In this document: in pieces, positions 8,994 to 17,293 of the stretch | Position numbering within the stretch: the stretch's first letter is position 1 | Layout of the letters: each line of letters opens with the position of its first letter | NCBI GenBank assembly: GCA_900552005.1 | Contig: URXU01000002.1 | Location: forward strand, 86,201-150,200 | Origin: an uncultured Phascolarctobacterium sp. | GTDB taxonomy: Bacteria > Bacillota > Negativicutes > Acidaminococcales > Acidaminococcaceae | DNA length: 64,000 nt | Reading direction: 5' to 3' | Translations under genes and position numbers: made by a program | Notes under the pieces: model-generated | The model's input: only the letters and a program-made list of their open reading frames with translations | What the model was told of the DNA's origin: nothing | Databases searched by the model: none

Positions 8994-10376
8994 CTACTGC
9001 CGGTGTATGCGGTAGTAAATAATTCCCGGCACAAGAAAGACCAAATTAAATATCAGTGCAGGAAACAAACTGTTTATAGCCCACGGCGACCAAAAGCTCC
9101 AGACACAGGAAACGGCAATACCAAAGAAAATAGCTGCCAACCCGGCCATGCTCGGAACCTGCCACGGAAAGAAAATAGCAAAAGTTAACGGCAGAAAAAT
9201 ACCGCTTCCACGCAGGGCCATGGAAAGATAATTCCATTCAAGCACGGATGAATGCAGATGAAAGAAGACAAAAACAATGGCGCATATTGTTACCAGCAAC
9301 ACGCAGAAACGATTGACCCAAAGTAAGTTTACCTGACTGGCATTTTTCCATGCCCGCTTAACCAGATCACGAGAAATCATGGTTCCAATCCCCAAGGCCA
9401 GGCCCGCAATGGAACCCAATGCTGATAAGAGCAGAGCGCCCAAGCCAATACCGCCCAGCCAATCAGGCAAATAATTCAGTAAATATAATGGCAAAGCATC
9501 AATGGAATTAATTTCCGGATGCTGCACATGCATGAACATACCAATCATAACCGAGGGCAAGCCAATGGGAATAATAACACAGGCAGCAGTAATGCAGCCC
9601 TTGGCTGCCGTTTTGCTGTCTTTGGCAGAAAAAATTGCCTGCACATAGCTTTGCGTGGAAATAACGCCCACAATCATTGACAGCAGACTGAAAATGCCAT
9701 CCTGCACGCCACGTCCGAATAAACTAAACCAGGGATCTTCAGGAAAAGTCTGCTGCAATCCCTGCCAGCCGCCCAAATCACTATAGGCCAGTATGCCGCC
9801 AACAAAAATCGTTGCAAAAATAAATAATATTTTGAGCAAGCCGGCAATACCGCTGCCGCTGATGCCGCCAAAAAAGACAAAAGCAGCCGTAATTACAAGA
9901 ATAATAACCGCACTTGTGCCCAGTTGCACGTTAAAAATACCCGCTACTAAATGCAGAGCCGTCAAAGTGCTGGCAACGATACTGAAAAAAATTCCGGCCG
10001 AAGCCGATAAACTGGTAAGCACACCAGCTTTTTCCCCATATTCATTGACCAAAAATTCACTTATAGTAGTTAAACTGCTTCTGCGCAGCGGTACAGCATA
10101 AAAAGCTGCCATAATCAATAGGGCGATACCGCTGCCTAAGGTAAACCACCAGGCCGTCAAGCCCAGAGTAAAACCTAACTGTGCCGTTCCAACGGTGGCT
10201 GCGCCGCCTACTAAAGTACCGATAATACTGCCCGCAACCATACTGACGCCGGCACTGCGGCCGCCAACATTATAATCATCAGCCGACTTGATTTTCCTTG
10301 CCAGCATAATTCCCGGAGCGATGCTCACAGCCAGTGTCAACAATAAGCTAATAATGTGAACGCCTGATAAATCCAT
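8994..10376 (-). CDS. Sodium:solute symporter (SSS family)
   Basis: A 460-residue integral membrane protein with about 12-13 hydrophobic segments. The N-terminus has the SSS-type order: first helix, then ARKIKSADDYNVGGRSAG, then a glycine-rich second helix with GSIIGTLVGGAATVGTAQLG. The family uses the sodium gradient to import sugars, amino acids, organic acids or vitamins; nothing here identifies the substrate. The gene is transcribed divergently from the hydrogenase module, from the promoter at 10419-10448, and leads into dnaE. The closest analogues by eye are the pantothenate or proline type symporters, but this is not firm. Confidence 0.85.
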   Translation of the reverse strand: MDLSGVHIISLLLTLAVSIAPGIMLARKIKSADDYNVGGRSAGVSMVAGSIIGTLVGGAATVGTAQLGFTLGLTAWWFTLGSGIALLIMAAFYAVPLRRSSLTTISEFLVNEYGEKAGVLTSLSASAGIFFSIVASTLTALHLVAGIFNVQLGTSAVIILVITAAFVFFGGISGSGIAGLLKILFIFATIFVGGILAYSDLGGWQGLQQTFPEDPWFSLFGRGVQDGIFSLLSMIVGVISTQSYVQAIFSAKDSKTAAKGCITAACVIIPIGLPSVMIGMFMHVQHPEINSIDALPLYLLNYLPDWLGGIGLGALLLSALGSIAGLALGIGTMISRDLVKRAWKNASQVNLLWVNRFCVLLVTICAIVFVFFHLHSSVLEWNYLSMALRGSGIFLPLTFAIFFPWQVPSMAGLAAIFFGIAVSCVWSFWSPWAINSLFPALIFNLVFLVPGIIYYRIHRQ

Positions 10377-10418
10377 TTTTCATCACCATCTTTTTAACTT
10401 AACTGTATTTTTATTCTT

Positions 10419-10448
10419 AGTATAACATATATTAAAGCAAAGTATCAA
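10419..10448 (-). promoter_or_regulatory. Sigma-70 type promoter for the symporter gene
   Basis: Minus strand TTGATA (10443-10448), 18-base spacer, TATACT (10419-10424), about 40 bases before the start codon. Confidence 0.55.
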
Positions 10449-10485
10449 AAACCTGCCGCGCATACGGCATACCGCAACTTTTTAA

Positions 10486-10514
10486 TTGCCAAAGACATAA
10501 AAATTCGTTATAAT
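10486..10514 (+). promoter_or_regulatory. Sigma-70 type promoter for the hydrogenase module
   Basis: TTGCCA (10486-10491), 17-base spacer, TATAAT (10509-10514). Just downstream, an inverted repeat ATACTAT (10521-10527) and ATAGTAT (10547-10553) falls where the transcript would begin and could be an operator or a 5' hairpin. The start codon is at 10603. Confidence 0.65.
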
Positions 10515-10602
10515 TAATGCATACTATTATACTGTTTGAGCATTATATAGTATACACTTTAAATTAAGGCCCATTTTTTGGATTATGTTTTTGGAGGAGT
10601 AT

Positions 10603-12453
10603 ATGAGCCGATTACATCTTGATCAACAAACACAGGCGCAACGCACTGTTGAACGCCTGTATAAAGACCTTGAACGTCATCTTATCGCCAGTCCTTCAGG
10701 AGCCTGCCCCGTTGATCTGCAGCTGTCATTTTTAAAAGTATGCCATGCGCAGACCTGCGGTAAATGCGTACCCTGCCGTATCGGTTTGGGTCAACTGCAG
10801 AAACTGCTGGAAGATGTTCTTGAAGGCAAAGCAACAAAAGAAACCCTGACCACAATTAAAAACACCGCCGCCAACATCCGTGATTCCGCGGACTGCGCCA
10901 TTGGCTACGAAGCAGCTAATATGGTACTTAACGGCATGGACGGTTTTATGGAAGACTATCTGCATCATATTGAAACCGGAACCTGTCTTAGTTCCGCATC
11001 AGCAGCCATTCCCTGCACCGCTTTTTGTCCGGCAAAAGTTGATATTCCGGGCTATATCGCATTGGTTGCTGCCGGCCGCTATGCCGATGCGGTACGCCTT
11101 ATCCGCAAGGATAATCCCTTCCCTACGGCCTGCGGCTTAATCTGTGAACATCCCTGTGAAGCTCACTGCCGCCGCAATATCATCGACACGGCTATAAATA
11201 TCCGCGGTTTAAAACGCATGGCCGTGGATAACGCTCCCAGCAACACCGTACCCCTGCCGGAAAAAGCTGCGGCCACCGGTAAAAAGGTTGCTGTTATCGG
11301 AGGCGGCCCCAGTGGCCTGACAGCTGCTTATTATCTGCAGCTGATGGGACACCAGACCACTGTTTTTGAAGCTAAAAATAAACTTGGCGGCATGCTGCGG
11401 TATGGTATTCCCAATTATCGCTTTCCCCGCGAAAAATTGCAGCAGGATCTGGACGCTATTTTATCTACCGGTGCAGAAATCCGTCTGAACAGCAAAATCG
11501 GCAACGGAGCAGGTGAAATTCCTCTTGCCCGCCTTAATCAGGAATACGATGCCGTTTATATCGCCATCGGCGCTCATACTGATAAAAAAATTGGTATTGA
11601 AGGCGAAGATGCTGACGGTGTAATTTCCGCCGTAGATCTGTTGCGCAGCATCGGCGATGACCATCTGCCGGATTTCAGCGGCAAAACTGTCCTTATCGTA
11701 GGCGGCGGCAACGTAGCCATGGACTGCACCCGCAGTGCAATTCGTCTGGGCGCAGAAAAAGTAGGCATCGCCTACAGAAGACGCCAGGAAGATATGACGG
11801 CCCTGCCTGAGGAAATTGAAGGCGCCATTGCCGAAGGAGCTGAATTATACAGCCTGCGTGCACCACATAAAATTGAGAAAGATGCTGACGGCAAAGTTGC
11901 CGCTCTCTGGGTTGAACCGCAAATTATCGGTCCAATTGATGACTGGGGACGTGCCCGTCCTATTCGTGCCGATCTGCCCCTGCAGCGCATTCCCTGCGAC
12001 ATCGTCATTGTAGCCATCGGTCAGGGCATTGAATCCCAATCTTTTGAGGAATCCGGACTGAAAGTTAAACGCGGAAGCATTGAAGCCTTAGACAGCACGC
12101 AGCTGCCTGATGAAAGCAAGCTGTTTGCCGGCGGCGACTGCGTAACCGGACCGGCCACAGTTATACGCGCTATTGCTGCCGGCAAAACTGCTGCAGCCAA
12201 TATCGACGAATATCTTGGCTATCACCATGAAATTTCCTGTGACGTGGATATCCCCGTGCCTGATTTAACCGACAAAGAACCTTGCGGCCGCATCCAGATG
12301 AAAGAAATGGAAGCCAGCGAAAGAAAACATACCTTTAATGCTTTTGAATGCGGTATGACCGTACAGGAGGCCCGTCAGGAAGCCGGCAGATGCCTGCGCT
12401 GCGATAAATTTGGCTTAAGCTCATTGAAAGGAGGTAGAACCTTCAAATGGTAA
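10603..12453 (+). CDS. NuoF C-terminal/GltD-like hybrid flavoprotein, hydrogenase partner subunit
   Basis: A 616-residue protein built from parts of two families. Residues about 45-125 match the C-terminal [4Fe-4S] region of NuoF/HydB (CGKCVPC at 52-58, fourth Cys at 98). From about 135 on it is like GltD, the glutamate synthase small subunit, with cysteines at 138, 142, 177, 181, 185 and 189, an FAD site at VAVIGGGPSGLTAA (229-242), an NAD(P) site VLIVGGGNVAMDC, and a C-terminal GRCLRCD. It lacks the FMN/NADH Rossmann part of true NuoF. It overlaps hydA by 7 bases, so it very likely passes electrons between NAD(P)H and HydA. The frame opens at 10585, but GGAGGAG before the ATG at 10603 sets the start. 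Specificity for NADH or NADPH is unknown. Confidence 0.85.
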   Translation: MSRLHLDQQTQAQRTVERLYKDLERHLIASPSGACPVDLQLSFLKVCHAQTCGKCVPCRIGLGQLQKLLEDVLEGKATKETLTTIKNTAANIRDSADCAIGYEAANMVLNGMDGFMEDYLHHIETGTCLSSASAAIPCTAFCPAKVDIPGYIALVAAGRYADAVRLIRKDNPFPTACGLICEHPCEAHCRRNIIDTAINIRGLKRMAVDNAPSNTVPLPEKAAATGKKVAVIGGGPSGLTAAYYLQLMGHQTTVFEAKNKLGGMLRYGIPNYRFPREKLQQDLDAILSTGAEIRLNSKIGNGAGEIPLARLNQEYDAVYIAIGAHTDKKIGIEGEDADGVISAVDLLRSIGDDHLPDFSGKTVLIVGGGNVAMDCTRSAIRLGAEKVGIAYRRRQEDMTALPEEIEGAIAEGAELYSLRAPHKIEKDADGKVAALWVEPQIIGPIDDWGRARPIRADLPLQRIPCDIVIVAIGQGIESQSFEESGLKVKRGSIEALDSTQLPDESKLFAGGDCVTGPATVIRAIAAGKTAAANIDEYLGYHHEISCDVDIPVPDLTDKEPCGRIQMKEMEASERKHTFNAFECGMTVQEARQEAGRCLRCDKFGLSSLKGGRTFKW

Positions 12454-14171
12454 ACTTAACTATCGACGGAAAACATATCTCCGTACCTGAAGGTACTACT
12501 ATTATGAAGGCTGCTGCCTCAGCCGGCATCAAGATTCCTCATTTATGCTTTTTAGAAGGCATTAATGAAATCGGTGCCTGCAAAGTATGCGTAGTAGAAA
12601 TTCAGGGAAAAAATAAACTTGTTACTTCCTGCAACACTCCGGTTGCGGAAGGTATTACCGTCTATACCAACTCTCCCAAAGTACGCGCTACCCGCCGTAC
12701 CAATGTTGAACTTATTCTCTCTCAGCATGACTGCACCTGTGCCATGTGTGTCCGCAGCGGCAACTGCAGTCTGCAAAAAACGGCAAATGACCTGGCAATA
12801 TTTGAAAGTCCTTTTGCCAAAGATGTGGCTGATCTGCCGTGGGATATGAATTTCCCGCTGATCCGCGATTCTAAAAAATGCATAAAATGCATGCGGTGCG
12901 TACAGATCTGCGATAAGATCCAAGGTCTGAATATTTGGGAGGTTCAAAACACCGGTGCCAGAACTACCGTAGGCGTAACCGGCAACGTACCTATCGCAGC
13001 ATCTGACTGCAGCCTGTGCGGACAATGTATTACGCATTGCCCCACCGGAGCGCTGCGTGAACGCGATGATGTTCCAAAAGTATTTGCGGCTTTGGCAGAT
13101 GGCAGCAAAGTAACTGCCGTACAGGTTGCCCCTGCCGTTCGTACCGCCTGGGCTGAAGCTATGGGGCTGCCTGAAGAAAAAGCTACTGAAGGCTTAATGG
13201 TGGCCGCACTGAAACGCATGGGTTTTGATTATGTATTTGATACAAGCTTTTCCGCCGATGTAACCATTATGGAAGAAGGCAGTGAGCTGCTGGAGCATTT
13301 AAAGGCCCCCGAAAGTCATCGTTGGCCCATGTTTACCTCCTGCTGCCCCGGTTGGGTAAGCTACGTTACCAAAAAATATCCTGAATTTGTGCCTTACCTT
13401 TCTACAACCAAATCTCCCCAGCAAATATTTGGTGCGATTTTAAAAACATACTTTGCTCAGGCCAAAGGCCTTGCACCCCAGGATATTTGCTCCATCTCCA
13501 TTATGCCCTGCGTTTCCAAAAAACGTGAGGCGGCCTTGCCGACCATGAATGCCAGCGGTGCGCAAGATGTGGATATCGTTCTTACCACCCGCGAATTTGC
13601 CCGTATGATTCGCGCTGAACATCTTGATATTACTACTTTAGAAGAAATGCCTTTTGATAATCCTCTTGGCAAAAGCACCGGCGCCGGTGTAATCTTCGGC
13701 GCAACCGGCGGCGTAATGGAAGCAGCTTTAAGAACTGCCTACGCGATTGTTGAAGGCAAGGAAGCTCCTCGTGATGCTTTTATCGATGTTCGCGGCGAAG
13801 GAAGCAGAAAAGTTAAAGAGTTCCGCCTGGGCAATAAAACTCTGCGTACCTGTACTGTCAGCGGCCTTGGCAACACCGGTCGTTTATTAGACGATATTAA
13901 AGCGGGCAAAGTCCATTATGACTTTGTAGAAATTATGGCCTGCCCCGGCGGCTGCGTAGGCGGCGGCGGTCAGCCTATTCATGACGGTTTTGAACTGGCA
14001 GCCAGCCGTGGTCAGAAACTGTACAAATTAGATGATACAAGACCTCTGAAACAATCACACCACAATCCTGATGTTCAGGAAGTCTATGCCAAGTATTTGA
14101 CCAACCCACTCAGTGAGCGCGCAGAAGAATTACTGCACTCGGATCATATTAACGAAAAAAATTATCTCTAA
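12447..14171 (+). CDS. hydA: [FeFe] hydrogenase catalytic subunit
   Basis: Makes or consumes H2 in the cytoplasm. The 574-residue protein has the modular group A order: an N-terminal [2Fe-2S] ferredoxin domain, the His-ligated cluster motif HDCTCAMCVRSGNC, two [4Fe-4S] clusters (CIKCMRCVQIC, CSLCGQCITHC) and the H-cluster domain with all three signatures, FTSCCPGW, MPCVSKKREA and ACPGGCVGGGGQP. The C-terminal small domain is intact. All cluster ligands are present, so it should be active if maturases exist elsewhere. The start overlaps the upstream flavoprotein stop (ATGGTAA). GGAGG upstream. No NuoE-like gene is present, which differs from trimeric bifurcating HydABC enzymes. Confidence 0.95.
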   Translation: MVNLTIDGKHISVPEGTTIMKAAASAGIKIPHLCFLEGINEIGACKVCVVEIQGKNKLVTSCNTPVAEGITVYTNSPKVRATRRTNVELILSQHDCTCAMCVRSGNCSLQKTANDLAIFESPFAKDVADLPWDMNFPLIRDSKKCIKCMRCVQICDKIQGLNIWEVQNTGARTTVGVTGNVPIAASDCSLCGQCITHCPTGALRERDDVPKVFAALADGSKVTAVQVAPAVRTAWAEAMGLPEEKATEGLMVAALKRMGFDYVFDTSFSADVTIMEEGSELLEHLKAPESHRWPMFTSCCPGWVSYVTKKYPEFVPYLSTTKSPQQIFGAILKTYFAQAKGLAPQDICSISIMPCVSKKREAALPTMNASGAQDVDIVLTTREFARMIRAEHLDITTLEEMPFDNPLGKSTGAGVIFGATGGVMEAALRTAYAIVEGKEAPRDAFIDVRGEGSRKVKEFRLGNKTLRTCTVSGLGNTGRLLDDIKAGKVHYDFVEIMACPGGCVGGGGQPIHDGFELAASRGQKLYKLDDTRPLKQSHHNPDVQEVYAKYLTNPLSERAEELLHSDHINEKNYL

Positions 14172-14181
14172 AAAGGTAAAC

Positions 14182-14217
14182 AAAAAACCAGACTGCTTAT
14201 GCAGTCTGGTTTTTTTA
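14182..14217. terminator. Bidirectional terminator between hydA and pyrE
   Basis: A 10-base-pair stem, ACCAGACTGC (14187-14196) with GCAGTCTGGT (14201-14210), has a four-base loop and is flanked by A6 on the left and T6 on the right. It serves both converging transcripts. Confidence 0.9.
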
Positions 14218-14232
14218 TATTGTGTAGAAAGC

Positions 14233-14808
14233 TTATTTGCCGGTGCGTCCGCGTTTGGTAAAGGGAATGCCTTTAGCGCACAGCGGGCAGTTATTGGGAT
14301 CAAAAGTTTCTACATTCAAGTGCAGCAATGCTTCAGTTCTGATACCAAAATCAACTTTGCCGCCGCTGCGGTCAACCAGCAGACCAACGCCTACCAGTTC
14401 GCCGCCCTGTTCTTTAACAACTTCCATAACTTCGCGTACGCTGCCGCCGGTAGTTACGATATCTTCCACAACCAATACACGGGTGCCGGGTTCAATATGG
14501 AAACCGCGTTTTAAAGTCATTTTGCCATTTTCACGTTCAGTAAAGATAGCGCGGGTGCCAAGGGCCTTGCCTACTTCATGAGCCAGCAAAATACCGCCGG
14601 TAACAGGTCCTACGACCAATTGAATATTGTCATTTTCATAACGGCGGGCAATTTCCTGACAAAGCTTTTCAGTGTATTTGGGATGCTGCAATACATTGAA
14701 TTTTTCAACATACATGGGGCTATGCAGACCGCTGGTCAGCAAAAAGTGACCATGCAGCACAGCTTCAGTTTCTTCCAGCATTTTCATTACGTCTTTTTCT
14801 TCCAACAT
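14233..14808 (-). CDS. pyrE: Orotate phosphoribosyltransferase
   Basis: Joins orotate and PRPP to give OMP. The 191-residue protein has the PRPP-binding motif VLVVEDIVTTGGS around residue 115 and the substrate region GPVTGGILLAHE. It belongs to the shorter clostridial/thermophile-like PyrE type and ends with an unusual CPLC pair (NNCPLCAKGIPF) that could bind a metal. It is the last gene of the pyr operon, 4 bases after pyrF, with its ribosome site inside the pyrF end, and is followed by a bidirectional terminator. Confidence 0.95.
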   Translation of the reverse strand: MLEEKDVMKMLEETEAVLHGHFLLTSGLHSPMYVEKFNVLQHPKYTEKLCQEIARRYENDNIQLVVGPVTGGILLAHEVGKALGTRAIFTERENGKMTLKRGFHIEPGTRVLVVEDIVTTGGSVREVMEVVKEQGGELVGVGLLVDRSGGKVDFGIRTEALLHLNVETFDPNNCPLCAKGIPFTKRGRTGK

Positions 14809-14812
14809 CAGT

Positions 14813-15529
14813 TTACACTCCCTTTATTTCTTCTACGATTGCAAGCGCAGCCGCTTGTCTGTTCTCAGCTTTAGTAATGGGGCGTCCTACAACAATATGG
14901 CTGGAGCCATTTTTGAAAGCGCCTGCCGGTGTTGCTACACGGCTCTGGTCATCCAGCGATGCACCTGCCGGACGCACGCCAGGAGTAACAATCAGAAAAT
15001 CTTCACCGCAAGCCTGTCTGATGGCAGCAGCTTCCTGCGGAGAAGCAACCACACCGTCCATGCCGGCTTCTTTGGCCAGTTTTGCCAGAGCAATAACCTG
15101 CTCGGCAATAGTATTTTTATAATTCAAATCAGCAAACTGTTCATTATCCATGCTGGTAAGAATTGTAACGGCAATCAGTTTGGGCGCCGGTTTGCCGGCA
15201 GCTTCCGCAGCTTCATGTACAGCTTTTACTGCCTCACTCATCATTTTGCGGCCGCCAACGGCATGTACATTCATCATATCAGCTCCCAGATTACTGAGAA
15301 CAGTTAACGCATGAGCTACAGTATTGGGAATGTCCTGTAATTTCAAATCCAAAAATACATGTTTGCCCTGACTTTTCAGGAAGCGAATAATTTCACTGCC
15401 TACAGCATAATACAGTTCCATACCAACTTTATAATAGCTTACGGCATCTCCCAGTTCCAGAACACAGCTTTTAGCTTGTTCCAAAGTCGGAAAATCAAGT
15501 GCCACTATTAAACGATCATCGTGCTGCAC
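14813..15529 (-). CDS. pyrF: Orotidine-5'-phosphate decarboxylase
   Basis: Decarboxylates OMP to UMP. The 238-residue TIM barrel shows the catalytic tetrad motif DLKLQDIPNTV (about residue 60) and the phosphate-binding VGRPITKAEN near the end. The start codon is GTG at 15529, preceded by GGAGGAG 5-6 bases upstream. It sits 41 bases after pyrD and 4 bases before pyrE in the pyr operon. Confidence 0.97.
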   Translation of the reverse strand: MQHDDRLIVALDFPTLEQAKSCVLELGDAVSYYKVGMELYYAVGSEIIRFLKSQGKHVFLDLKLQDIPNTVAHALTVLSNLGADMMNVHAVGGRKMMSEAVKAVHEAAEAAGKPAPKLIAVTILTSMDNEQFADLNYKNTIAEQVIALAKLAKEAGMDGVVASPQEAAAIRQACGEDFLIVTPGVRPAGASLDDQSRVATPAGAFKNGSSHIVVGRPITKAENRQAAALAIVEEIKGV

Positions 15530-15570
15530 ACAATCTCCTCCTAACCGACAGACAGAAAACTGCCTGCATT

Positions 15571-16530
15571 TTATTTATTGAATAACGGCATGCTTGCCTT
15601 GCCTTCAGGCAGTGCAAGACCAACGATATCAGTTATATTACGTACATTATGACGATCCAAGTAAGCCAGCATTCCATGCGCAATAGTTTCAGCAATATCG
15701 GGATGCACAAAATTAGCTGTGCCCACGGCAACAGCACTGGCACCGGCCAGCATAAACTCAATGGCATCCTCAGCATTCATAATGCCGCCCATGCCGATGA
15801 TGGGAACACTGATAGCCTGCGCCACCTGATAGCACATTCTTACTGCAACCGGTCTTACAGCCGGACCGCTTAATCCGCCAATAACATTTCCAAGAACGGG
15901 ACGCTGACGTTCAATATCAATCTTGGTACCAATCAGCGTATTGATCAGAGATACGGCATCAGTACCGGCAGCTTCCGCAGCCTTGGCCATGGCAACAATA
16001 TCAGTTACATTAGGCGAAAGCTTGGTAATAACCATTTTGGAAGTATTGCTTTTTACCTGATGGATTACTTCTGCCGCCGCTTCCGGGCAGGTACCAAAAA
16101 CAATACCGCCTTCCTTGACATTAGGACAGGAAATATTAATTTCCAGAGCATGAACACCTTCAACATCCAGTTTTTTGGCAACCGCACCATATTCTTCCGG
16201 TGAATGTCCATAAATATTTACGATAACCGGAACATCATATTGCCGCAGCTGCGGCAGTGTATGCTCAAGAAAATAGTCACAGCCGGGATTTTCCAAACCT
16301 ATGCAATTAAGCATGCCGGACGGAGTTTCCACTGCACGCTGTCCCTTATTGCCGGCAGCCGGCAATAAAGACGTACCTTTAACAGTCACTGCGCCAACTT
16401 TTTCCAGATCCAGAAAATCACAAAATTCCAGACCAAAGCCGAAAGTACCGGAACCGGTAGTAACAGGAGTCTGCATTTTCAGTCCAGCAATATCTACAGC
16501 CAGTCTGCCTTCATATAATGCTTTTACCAT
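15571..16530 (-). CDS. pyrD: Dihydroorotate dehydrogenase, class 1B catalytic subunit
   Basis: FMN enzyme oxidising dihydroorotate to orotate, 319 residues. The NISCPNVKEGG motif holds the catalytic cysteine of class 1B enzymes, and GMGGI near residue 245 binds the FMN phosphate. Class 1B enzymes pair with PyrK and use NAD as acceptor, and pyrK overlaps this gene by 7 bases (ATGGTAA). GGAGGAGG lies before the ATG at 16530. Confidence 0.96.
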   Translation of the reverse strand: MVKALYEGRLAVDIAGLKMQTPVTTGSGTFGFGLEFCDFLDLEKVGAVTVKGTSLLPAAGNKGQRAVETPSGMLNCIGLENPGCDYFLEHTLPQLRQYDVPVIVNIYGHSPEEYGAVAKKLDVEGVHALEINISCPNVKEGGIVFGTCPEAAAEVIHQVKSNTSKMVITKLSPNVTDIVAMAKAAEAAGTDAVSLINTLIGTKIDIERQRPVLGNVIGGLSGPAVRPVAVRMCYQVAQAISVPIIGMGGIMNAEDAIEFMLAGASAVAVGTANFVHPDIAETIAHGMLAYLDRHNVRNITDIVGLALPEGKASMPLFNK

Positions 16531-17291
16531 TCTGTTACCTCCTCCGCCCAGAATACGGGGCCGTCAGTACATACTTTCATTCTGCGTCCTATACCGCCGC
16601 AGGCGCAGGACAGGCAGGCGCCAAGTCCGCAGGCCATATATTTTTCCAGCGATACCTGGCATTTTACACCGGCTTTCAGACAAGCCTCAGCAACTGCCTT
16701 CATCATGGGCACCGGACCGCAGACATACACACAGTCATAACCGTTTTTCTGCAGCAGTTCCGGCAGTAATGCCATAACGGTACCTTTGGTTCCTTCACTG
16801 CCGTCATCGGTAGTTACAAAAATATCTGAGCACAAACTATCGTACAGGCAGGACCAGAATACTTCTTCTTTATTGCGTCCGCCCATCAGCAAGTCAGTTT
16901 TGCCGGCGCCGAAGCCTGCCGCTAAAAACAGCAGCGGTGCCAGGCCCAGGCCACCGCCTACCAGCAGCGGTTTTTCTGCTTCCATGGCAAAACCATGGCC
17001 CAGCGGCCCCACTATACTGAGCTTATCACCAGTGCATACATCAGCCAGAATATGCGTGCCTTCACCAATAATTCTGTAAATCATGGTGAAGGAACCCTTT
17101 TCACGGTCAACTCCGGCTACGCCGAAAGGACGGCGCAGCAGCGGAGCAGTATTTCTGCACACCTGAACATTGACGAACTGGCCGGGAACAGCCTGTTTGG
17201 CAATTTCAGGAGCATAAACATCTATTAATTTAATCGTACTGTTCAGTACTTTTTGTCCAATCACTTTTGCTTCTGCAATTGTTTTTGGCAT
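16524..17291 (-). CDS. pyrK: Dihydroorotate dehydrogenase electron transfer subunit
   Basis: FAD and [2Fe-2S] subunit that hands electrons from PyrD to NAD. The 255 residues show the flavin site RRPFGVAG, the pyridine nucleotide site VGGGLGLAPLLF, and the C-terminal cluster CGLGACLSCACGG plus a later Cys. A frame opens at a TTG at 17306, but GGGAGGA lies 7 bases before the ATG at 17291, only 2 bases after the carB stop. The tight packing suggests translational coupling. Confidence 0.95.
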   Translation of the reverse strand: MPKTIAEAKVIGQKVLNSTIKLIDVYAPEIAKQAVPGQFVNVQVCRNTAPLLRRPFGVAGVDREKGSFTMIYRIIGEGTHILADVCTGDKLSIVGPLGHGFAMEAEKPLLVGGGLGLAPLLFLAAGFGAGKTDLLMGGRNKEEVFWSCLYDSLCSDIFVTTDDGSEGTKGTVMALLPELLQKNGYDCVYVCGPVPMMKAVAEACLKAGVKCQVSLEKYMACGLGACLSCACGGIGRRMKVCTDGPVFWAEEVTEW

Positions 17292-17293
17292 TT

